Below, piece after piece: positions 1-4,749 of a stretch of DNA of 5,850 nt. The notes beneath the pieces were generated by a model that saw nothing but the letters and a program-made list of their open reading frames with translations, was not told where the DNA came from and ran no database searches. Each line of letters starts with the position of its first letter. The stretch's first letter is position 1. This stretch comes from Pseudomonadota bacterium (GTDB taxonomy: Bacteria > Pseudomonadota > Gammaproteobacteria > Burkholderiales > Burkholderiaceae_C). Position numbers and translations under genes: made by a program. The DNA lies in contig JAFAGF010000296.1 in NCBI GenBank assembly GCA_023422975.1, forward strand, positions 1 through 5,850, written 5' to 3'.

Positions 1-84
1 TTGAACGAAGGCCGCAACGCTGGTGCGCAAGAAGAGTCGGAAGATACTTCGCGTCTGTCGTTGCCCAATGCCCAAGAGCAATAA
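1..84 (+). CDS. purF: C-terminal end of an upstream gene, probably purF (amidophosphoribosyltransferase), partial
   Basis: An open frame runs in from the left edge and ends at TAA (82-84). It gives 27 residues, LNEGRNAGAQEESEDTSRLS followed by LPNAQEQ. This hydrophilic, acidic tail carries no catalytic motif, so the product cannot be proved from what is visible. The assignment rests on context: in Burkholderiales, purF (first committed step of purine synthesis, PRPP plus glutamine to phosphoribosylamine) commonly lies just upstream of metZ in the same direction. A tail after the conserved PurF core is expected to be variable. The frame is followed by a plausible transcription terminator, which supports a gene ending here. 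Confidence 0.5.
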   Translation: MNEGRNAGAQEESEDTSRLSLPNAQEQ

Positions 85-92
85 GCTCTAAA

Positions 93-111
93 CTGGGCGT
101 CATAAGCCCAG
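93..111 (+). other. Small hairpin just after the purF stop
   Basis: CTGGGC (93-98) and GCCCAG (106-111) form a perfect 6-bp stem around a 7-base loop, 8 bases after the stop codon of the upstream gene. No T-run follows, so it is not a complete intrinsic terminator. It may protect the 3' end of the mRNA or work together with the larger hairpin that follows. Confidence 0.35.
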
Positions 112-120
112 AGGCACAAT

Positions 121-210
121 AAAAGGAGCTGCTCGCGCAGGCCAAATAAGCACTTCAAAGTGATTTGTCTTTGAAATCCTTGTTTGACAAGCGCAAGCTG
201 CTCCTTTTTT
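121..210 (+). terminator. Long imperfect inverted repeat with T-run; probable terminator of purF, possibly a repeat element
   Basis: The left arm AAAAGGAGCTGCTCGCGC (121-138) pairs with the right arm GCGCAAGCTGCTCCTTTT (191-208) at 16 of 18 positions, and the right arm runs into six Ts (205-210). Between the arms lies a second nested pair, TTCAAAG (154-160) with CTTTGAA (169-175). The outer stem plus T-run works as an intrinsic terminator on the plus strand. The loop is far longer than in an ordinary terminator, and the near-palindromic ends resemble a miniature repeat element. AGCTGCT-GCGC strings recur in Comamonadaceae intergenic DNA as far as I recall. It lies between the upstream gene and the metZ start. 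Confidence 0.6.
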
Positions 211-213
211 CAT

Positions 214-236
214 GGTGCAGACCGGTGGCCTGCACC
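214..236 (+). other. Hairpin in the metZ leader
   Basis: GGTGCAG (214-220) and CTGCACC (230-236) form a perfect 7-bp stem around the 9-base loop ACCGGTGGC. It sits after the T-run of the preceding terminator and 15 bases before the metZ ribosome binding site. No T-run follows and it does not match a SAM riboswitch that I recognise. It could be a 5' stabilising structure of the metZ mRNA or chance. Confidence 0.35.
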
Positions 237-251
237 TTACCCAGATAGATC

Positions 252-257
252 GAGGAA
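252..257 (+). promoter_or_regulatory. Ribosome binding site that fixes the metZ start
   Basis: GAGGAA (252-257) lies 7 bases ahead of the GTG at 265. It is the only good Shine-Dalgarno match in the leader. The frame is also open further upstream to a TTG at 184, but that TTG lies inside the terminator hairpin, has no ribosome binding site, and would add 27 residues absent from the MetZ family. Confidence 0.75.
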
Positions 258-264
258 TAGCGTC

Positions 265-1479
265 GTGACCGAGAAACAACTCCCAGAAGGTCTGCATCCT
301 GAAACCTTGGCGGTGCGTGAAGCCTTGCCCCGCAGCCAGTGGGGCGAGCATTGCGAAGCGCTGTACATGACCAGCAGCTTTATCCAGCCCGACTGCGAAA
401 CCGCCGCCCGCCGCTTTGCCGCGCAAGAAGACGGCTTTACCTACAGCCGCACCACCAACCCCACGGTCACCAGCTTTGAAAAGCGCTTGGCGGCCATGGA
501 AGGCACCGAATGCGCGGTGGCAACCAGCACCGGCATGTCAGCCATTTTGCTGGTCGCGCTGACCACGCTGAAGGCGGGCGACCACGTGATTTGCTCGCGC
601 TCCATGTTTGGCTCCACCATCAAGTTGCTGGGCACCGAGATGGCGCGCTTCGGGGTGGAAACCTCTTTTGTGTCGCAAACCGATATTGCGGAGTGGCAAG
701 CTGCGGTCAAGCCCAATACCAAGCTCTTCTTTGCGGAAACGCCCACTAACCCGTTGACCGACCTGTGTGACATTGCTGCTTTGGCTGATTTGGCTCATGC
801 CAGTGGTGCGCTGCTGGCGGTGGACAACAGCTTTGCCACGCCTGTTTTGCAGCAGCCCGCCAAGCTGGGCGCAGACATTGTGGTGCACTCGGGTACCAAG
901 TTCTTGGACGGCCAAGGCCGCACCATGATTGGCGCGGTGTGCGGCACTGTGGCCTTGGTGGACAAGGTGATGGGCACTTTCCTGCGCAGTGGCGGCTTGA
1001 ATGCGGCCCCTTACAACGCGTGGACCGTGATGAAGGGTTTGGAAACCTTGTCGCTGCGCGTGAAAGCTGAAAGTGCGTCTGCGCTGGAGTTGGCTGCATG
1101 GCTGGAGGCCCACCCCAAGGTGGCGCGTGTGTACTACCCTGGTCTGAAAAGTCACCCCCAGCATGCGCTGGCCATGCGCCAGCAAAACGGCATGGGCGGT
1201 GCGGTGCTGGCCTTTGATGTGCATGGCGACACCCCCGAGGCGCTGCGCAAGAATGCCTTCCACGTGGTCGACCATACACAGGTGTGTAGCATTACGGCTA
1301 ATTTGGGTGATGTGAAGACCACCATCACCCACCCGGCCAGCACATCGCATGGCCGTTTGACCGAAGACCAGCGCCAGGCAGCCGGCGTGGGTCAAGGGCT
1401 GATTCGCATCTCCGTGGGTCTGGAGCACTTGGATGACCTCAAGGCCGACCTCTCCCGCGGACTGGATACTTACCAATGA
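265..1479 (+). CDS. metZ: O-succinylhomoserine sulfhydrylase
   Basis: This cytosolic PLP enzyme of the Cys/Met metabolism (trans-sulfuration) family condenses O-succinylhomoserine with sulfide to give homocysteine and succinate. It is the direct sulfhydrylation route to methionine. From the GTG at 265 the protein has 404 residues, the normal length for MetZ. Visible landmarks are YSR at 60-62 with NPT just after it (phosphate and substrate contacts), the TSTGMSA turn, ETPTNPL, the PLP-ring aspartate in VDNSF (D187), and the Schiff-base lysine in [11 protein letters not shown] (K212). The C-terminal domain carries [20 protein letters not shown] and RISVGLE, both typical of the family. The LDGQGR stretch favours MetZ over cystathionine gamma-synthase or O-acetylhomoserine sulfhydrylase, though the substrate was not tested. 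Its stop overlaps the gltX start (ATGA, 1476-1479), so the two are probably co-transcribed and translationally coupled. Confidence 0.95.
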   Translation: MTEKQLPEGLHPETLAVREALPRSQWGEHCEALYMTSSFIQPDCETAARRFAAQEDGFTYSRTTNPTVTSFEKRLAAMEGTECAVATSTGMSAILLVALTTLKAGDHVICSRSMFGSTIKLLGTEMARFGVETSFVSQTDIAEWQAAVKPNTKLFFAETPTNPLTDLCDIAALADLAHASGALLAVDNSFATPVLQQPAKLGADIVVHSGTKFLDGQGRTMIGAVCGTVALVDKVMGTFLRSGGLNAAPYNAWTVMKGLETLSLRVKAESASALELAAWLEAHPKVARVYYPGLKSHPQHALAMRQQNGMGGAVLAFDVHGDTPEALRKNAFHVVDHTQVCSITANLGDVKTTITHPASTSHGRLTEDQRQAAGVGQGLIRISVGLEHLDDLKADLSRGLDTYQ

Positions 1480-2882
1480 CACAAAAAATTCGCACCCGTT
1501 TTGCACCTTCGCCCACTGGCTTTATCCACTTGGGCAATATCCGCTCGGCTTTGTACCCCTGGGCGTTTGCCCGCGCCAATGGCGGCGATTTCATCTTGCG
1601 CATTGAAGACACGGACTTGGAGCGTTCGACCCAAGCCTCGGTCGATGTGATTCTGGAAGGCATGCAGTGGCTGGAGCTGGGTCACGACGAAGGCCCCTTC
1701 TACCAAATGCAGCGCATGGACCGCTACAAGGAAGTGCTGGCGCAGTTGCAAGCCACAGGCTATGTCTACCCCTGCTACATGAGCATGGAAGAGCTGGATG
1801 CGCTGCGCGAAAAGCAAATGGCCAACAAGGAAAAGCCCCGTTACGACGGTACATGGCGTCCTGAAGAAGGCAAGGTGCTGCCTGCTATTCCTGAAGGCGT
1901 CAAACCCGTGCTGCGCTTCAAAACGCCCAAGGATGGCGTCGTGGCTTGGGAAGACAAGTGCAAGGGTCGTATCGAGTTCCAGAACTCTGAACTGGACGAC
2001 CTGGTGATTGCACGCCCCGACGGCACGCCTACCTACAACTTCTGCGTGTGCGTAGACGATATGGATATGCACATCACCCACGTGATTCGCGGTGATGACC
2101 ATGTGAACAACACGCCCCGCCAGATCCACATCTTTGAAGCGCTGGGTGCTACGGTGCCCGTGTTTGCCCACCTGCCCACGGTGCTGAATGAGCAGGGTGA
2201 GAAAATGTCCAAGCGCAATGGCGCCAAGGCCGTGACGCAGTACCGTGACGAAGGCTATCTGCCAGATGCCATGGTGAACTACTTGGCGCGTTTGGGTTGG
2301 AGCCATGGTGACGATGAAATCTTCTCGCGCCAGCAATTCTTGGAGTGGTTCAATCTGGATCACTTGGGTCGCAGCGCCGGTCAGTTTGACGAAGCCAAAC
2401 TGCGCTGGGTAAATGCACAGCACCTGAAGGCGATGGATGACGCGGCGCTGACTGCCAAAGCCAAGCCTTTTGTGATGAAAGCAGGGGTGGCTGAGAGCTT
2501 GTTGGATGCGGATGACCGTTTGGTGCGCATCTGTGCCTTGTTCAAAGACCGCTGCGAAACTTTGGTGGACTTGGCGAATTGGGCCAAGCTGTTCTATGTG
2601 GATGGTGTTGAGCGCAATGCGGAAGACTATGCCAAGCATGTGACCGAAGCGGCCTACCCTGTGCTGGATGCATTTGCAGCAGCCATGGAAGCCGTTGAGT
2701 GGAACAAGGAAGCCATTGCCGCCAGCATTAAAGAAGTGCTGAAAACTCAGGGCATCAAAATGCCGGTTTTGGCAATGCCAGTGCGGGTATTAACGCTGGG
2801 TACAGCGCATACGCCATCGGTAGATGCAGTGCTGGAATTACTTGGGCGTGAAAAAATTCTCGCCCGTTTGAAAAACCGCTAA
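1476..2882 (+). CDS. gltX: Glutamate--tRNA ligase (glutamyl-tRNA synthetase)
   Basis: This class I aminoacyl-tRNA synthetase attaches glutamate to tRNA-Glu in an ATP-dependent reaction in the cytosol. The 468-residue product is full length. The N-terminal Rossmann fold has [17 protein letters not shown], with the HIGH motif as HLGN (18-21), followed by [11 protein letters not shown]. The second signature is the exact KMSKR (243-247) in GEKMSKRNG, before the helical anticodon-binding region that ends at the TAA. The insertion that binds zinc in E. coli GluRS is degenerate here: one Cys remains in [10 protein letters not shown], and the distal CxH is replaced in YDGTWRPE, so no zinc site is expected. 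It starts within the metZ stop (ATGA) with no strong ribosome binding site, which suggests coupled translation. A tRNA-Glu gene lies 172 bases downstream. The last codons contain the -35 box of the tRNA operon promoter. Confidence 0.98.
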   Translation: MTQKIRTRFAPSPTGFIHLGNIRSALYPWAFARANGGDFILRIEDTDLERSTQASVDVILEGMQWLELGHDEGPFYQMQRMDRYKEVLAQLQATGYVYPCYMSMEELDALREKQMANKEKPRYDGTWRPEEGKVLPAIPEGVKPVLRFKTPKDGVVAWEDKCKGRIEFQNSELDDLVIARPDGTPTYNFCVCVDDMDMHITHVIRGDDHVNNTPRQIHIFEALGATVPVFAHLPTVLNEQGEKMSKRNGAKAVTQYRDEGYLPDAMVNYLARLGWSHGDDEIFSRQQFLEWFNLDHLGRSAGQFDEAKLRWVNAQHLKAMDDAALTAKAKPFVMKAGVAESLLDADDRLVRICALFKDRCETLVDLANWAKLFYVDGVERNAEDYAKHVTEAAYPVLDAFAAAMEAVEWNKEAIAASIKEVLKTQGIKMPVLAMPVRVLTLGTAHTPSVDAVLELLGREKILARLKNR

Positions 2883-2897
2883 AAACCTGTCTATAAT
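2868..2897 (+). promoter_or_regulatory. Sigma70-type promoter of the tRNA operon
   Basis: The -35 TTGAAA (2868-2873, five of six consensus bases) and the perfect -10 TATAAT (2892-2897) are 18 bases apart. The -35 box lies inside the last codons of gltX. The expected transcription start is near 2904, and the segment between the -10 box and the start (TCGAGGC) is GC-rich, as in growth-rate and stringently controlled stable-RNA promoters. The first tRNA starts about 45 bases further on. Confidence 0.8.
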
Positions 2898-2909
2898 TCG
2901 AGGCTATGC

Positions 2910-2943
2910 ACAACGCAACTGATAAATAAATTGGCTGCGTTGT
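2910..2943 (+). other. Leader hairpin directly upstream of tRNA-Ala
   Basis: ACAACGCA (2910-2917) pairs perfectly with TGCGTTGT (2936-2943) around an 18-base A/T-rich loop. It begins within about 6 bases of the likely transcription start and ends 5 bases before the mature 5' end of tRNA-Ala. It would cap the 5' end of the precursor and place a structured leader next to the RNase P cut site. Confidence 0.5.
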
Positions 2944-2948
2944 CAAGA

Positions 2949-3024
<76 letters not shown>

Positions 3025-3054
3025 AAAAATTGAGAACGGAAGTTCCAAGGCTAC

Positions 3055-3130
3055 GACCCTATCGTCTAGAGGCCTAGGACATCACCCTTTCACGGTGAGT
3101 ACCGGGGTTCGAATCCCCGTAGGGTCGCCA
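3055..3130 (+). tRNA. tRNA-Glu (anticodon TTC)
   Basis: The 76-base cloverleaf includes an encoded CCA. The acceptor GACCCTA pairs perfectly with TAGGGTC, and the discriminator is G. The anticodon stem TCACC/GGTGA encloses loop CTTTCAC, giving TTC, which reads GAA and GAG. The T-arm CGGGG-TTCGAAT-CCCCG is perfect. It is the substrate of the GltX enzyme encoded just upstream and the middle gene of the operon. The spacer to tRNA-Ala is 30 bases. Its GCCA tail can pair with the spacer that follows. Confidence 0.98.
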
Positions 3131-3162
3131 AGTTGAGCACTTGGCCTGTATCGAGTACAGGC
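3127..3162 (+). other. Two overlapping hairpins in the tRNA-Glu/tRNA-Asp spacer
   Basis: The first hairpin pairs GCCAAGT (3127-3133), which includes the discriminator and CCA of tRNA-Glu, with ACTTGGC (3139-3145) around the 5-base loop TGAGC. The second pairs GCCTGTA (3144-3150) with TACAGGC (3156-3162) around TCGAG. Both stems are perfect 7-mers with 5-base loops and compete for bases 3144-3145. An A-run (3163-3167) follows rather than a T-run, so neither is a terminator. They are candidate processing signals for tRNA 3' end maturation. Confidence 0.5.
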
Positions 3163-3177
3163 AAAAAGCTTCTACCA

Positions 3178-3254
3178 GGAGTGGTAGTTCAGTTGGTTAG
3201 AATACCGGCCTGTCACGCCGGGGGTCGCGGGTTCGCGTCCCGTCCCCTCCGCCA
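3178..3254 (+). tRNA. tRNA-Asp (anticodon GTC), with two abnormal positions
   Basis: The 77-base cloverleaf includes an encoded CCA and discriminator G. The D-arm is GTTC/GAAT, and the anticodon stem CCGGC/GCCGG encloses loop CTGTCAC, giving GTC, which reads GAC and GAU. Two things are odd. The T-loop reads TTCGCGT instead of TTCGAGT, so the universally conserved A58 is C. The acceptor GGAGTGG faces CCCCTCC, leaving a T5-C68 clash where A68 would pair. Both departures are A-to-C in the 3' half. The gene may be a functional but unusual tRNA, a decaying copy, or the result of sequence error. It is the last tRNA before the operon terminator. Confidence 0.85.
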
Positions 3255-3300
3255 TGATTTGTGAATTGACGCCTGCGTTGAATTCGCTGATTGCGATAAA

Positions 3301-3329
3301 GGCACCGTGTTTTGCACGGTGCCTTTTTT
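3301..3329 (+). terminator. Intrinsic terminator of the tRNA operon
   Basis: GGCACCGTG (3301-3309) and CACGGTGCC (3315-3323) form a perfect 9-bp GC-rich stem with loop TTTTG, followed by six Ts (3324-3329). It lies 46 bases after the tRNA-Asp CCA. On the minus strand only three Ts follow the same stem, so it could stop transcription from the facing kinase gene only weakly. Confidence 0.95.
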
Positions 3330-3373
3330 CGTTGTGCAAAATTTGTGCGGTGAGATAGGGTGCCGGTAGACAC

Positions 3374-3404
3374 CGTTCGTCCTGAGCTTGTCGAAGGATG
3401 AACG
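3374..3404 (+). repeat. REP-like palindromic repeat between convergent operons
   Basis: CGTTCGTCCT (3374-3383) pairs with AGGATGAACG (3395-3404) with one mismatch (a G-U wobble in RNA on one strand). The centre is GAGCTTGTCGA. The string TCCTGAGCTTGTCGAAGGA is a widespread dispersed intergenic palindrome in proteobacterial genomes, as I recall from many of them. It lies 37 bases beyond the kinase stop and 44 bases after the tRNA terminator, where such repeats usually sit. On the minus strand it could fold at the 3' end of the kinase mRNA, which has no other terminator in sight. Confidence 0.65.
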
Positions 3405-3440
3405 TCCTGTCCTCAAACCAGCGGAAAAACCTGCCAGCCC

Positions 3441-4742
3441 TCAGCAAGTCCCCGAAAGCAGTTCCTCGAACAGCATTTCCCCACCCATTTGCCCGCCCTT
3501 GAGCATGATTTCAAGACCGTCGAGTCGGGTATCGTCGCTGTGCAGCCGGCACAGTGCGACGCCGGGGGCGATTTGCGCCTGGTAGGACAGTCCCCAGGCA
3601 TCCAAAGCCTGCACGGCGTGGCTGGAGGTGTCACCACCGGCAATGCCCAGCCGTTGGACGGGGGACATCTCAAGCACCTGGGCCAGCAGATCACCGCAGG
3701 CCCAAGCCAGTTCACGGGGAGAGGCCGAGGCGTCCGCATTGCCGGCTTGGCTTGCGCCCGAGGTACAAGCCAGTACGCTGATGCCTTGCAGCAGCCGTGC
3801 CGAAATGTTCAGCGCCATCTGCCGGCGATCGGCCGCATCGTTGGTGAGACGTGCGACGTCCAGCAACATGTGCTCGTAGGAATTGGCGGCTGCGACCTGC
3901 CGCGCAGTCACGGGCGAAAGGCTGCCGGCCAGTACGAGCACCGGGCCCTGGGCAGGCGCTATCGCTTCACGGGTTGCATCTGGCTTGCTCTCCCAGTGCG
4001 CAGCCAGCGCCTGTACCACGGCGCTCGGGCCGACGGCAAGCAAGGGCTGGCGCAAGGCCTGCTGCCAGATCACCCGGCCCACCGTGGCAAGGTGGTCGAC
4101 GTCGGCAATGTCGAATAGAACGGCGTCCGGTTCCTGTGCGATGAGCGCAGATAACTGCAGATCGAGCGTGTCCGCTGTTTGCGCATAGTCTGGATAGTGG
4201 ATGGCTGCCACATGGGCCACGCCCTGCCGGGCAAGGTGCAGGCGAAGATCCGCCTCGGCCATGGGCGTCACCGGATGCTGGCGCATGGTGGGGTGGCGGT
4301 CGATGCGGTGTATCGGTTCGCCAGCGCTGGCAAACAGGTTGCTGAACACGCAGTAGCGCTTCAGGTTGGGTTGCCCGCCCACGATCGGCACGAAAGCATT
4401 CGACGAATATGGCTGCAAGATGCGTATCGCCGCACCAATACTGCCGACATGGGGAGCGCTGTCGAAGGTCGAACAGGTCTTGTAATGCATGACCGGTGCA
4501 CCCAGTTGCGCAAACAGCCGGCCCACGGGCTCGAGTTCGGGCTGCATTTCGGCAGGCGACATCGCACGCGCTGCGCCCGCAATGCCGATGCAGTCGAGCG
4601 GGCCCGCGCGCTCGAGTTGCGCGGCGCTGGGCAAGTCGAGAAACAGCAGCGTGCGCAGCCCGGCACGCGTGGCCGTGGCCAGGGTATCGGTCGCGCCGGT
4701 GAAATCGTCGCCGTAATAGGCGATCTTCAGAGAAGAAGGCAT
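3441..4742 (-). CDS. oiaK: DUF1537 / four-carbon acid sugar kinase family; probable 3-oxo-isoapionate kinase
   Basis: The 433-residue protein reads from the ATG at 4742 to the TGA at 3441. The N-terminal substrate domain starts LKIAYYGDDFTGATDTLATA, with the DDFTG motif at 12-16. It continues with HYKTCSTFDSAPHVGSIG, the stretch GGQPNLKRYCVFSNLFA and RIDRHPTMRQHPVTPM. The C-terminal nucleotide-binding domain has LVLAGSLSPVTARQ, GGDTSS (369-374), APGVALCRL and GLEIMLKGGQMGG (KGGQ 415-418). These are marks of the DUF1537 family of ATP-dependent kinases for acid sugars. Members next to a RuBisCO-like gene have been assigned as OiaK, phosphorylating 3-oxo-isoapionate to the 4-phosphate in D-apionate catabolism. 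The gene follows the RuBisCO-like gene by 7 bases with a weak ribosome binding site, so it is probably translationally coupled. Family membership is secure. The exact substrate is inferred from the neighbour, and a threonate, erythronate or other sugar-acid kinase remains possible. Confidence 0.9.
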   Translation of the reverse strand: MPSSLKIAYYGDDFTGATDTLATATRAGLRTLLFLDLPSAAQLERAGPLDCIGIAGAARAMSPAEMQPELEPVGRLFAQLGAPVMHYKTCSTFDSAPHVGSIGAAIRILQPYSSNAFVPIVGGQPNLKRYCVFSNLFASAGEPIHRIDRHPTMRQHPVTPMAEADLRLHLARQGVAHVAAIHYPDYAQTADTLDLQLSALIAQEPDAVLFDIADVDHLATVGRVIWQQALRQPLLAVGPSAVVQALAAHWESKPDATREAIAPAQGPVLVLAGSLSPVTARQVAAANSYEHMLLDVARLTNDAADRRQMALNISARLLQGISVLACTSGASQAGNADASASPRELAWACGDLLAQVLEMSPVQRLGIAGGDTSSHAVQALDAWGLSYQAQIAPGVALCRLHSDDTRLDGLEIMLKGGQMGGEMLFEELLSGTC

Positions 4743-4749
4743 GGTTCGG

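Noticed and set aside
184..213. Possible metZ promoter: perfect -35 TTGACA at 184-189
   Set aside because: The only -10 candidate at proper spacing is TTTCAT (208-213), a poor match, and both boxes lie within or against the terminator hairpin. The start site cannot be supported from sequence alone.
184..264. In-frame extension of metZ to a TTG at 184, adding 27 residues
   Set aside because: The TTG lies in the terminator hairpin, lacks a ribosome binding site, and the added residues are unlike the MetZ N-terminus. The GTG at 265 with GAGGAA upstream fits the family length.
538..1506. Long minus-strand open frame opposite metZ (322 codons)
   Set aside because: It lies antisense to a well-supported enzyme gene and its translation has no recognisable motif. 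Long antisense frames are usual in GC-rich DNA.
1470..2639. 389-codon minus-strand open frame opposite gltX
   Set aside because: It is a shadow of gltX, rich in His and Gln with no domain-like pattern.
3034..3045. GAAC-GGAA-GTTC mini-hairpin in the tRNA-Ala/tRNA-Glu spacer
   Set aside because: Only 4 bp, too short to claim as a structure on its own.
3310..3341. Alternative pairing TTTTGCAC (3310-3317) with GTGCAAAA (3334-3341) across the tRNA terminator
   Set aside because: The right arm lies after the T-run, so it would be transcribed only after termination should have occurred. It is probably chance.
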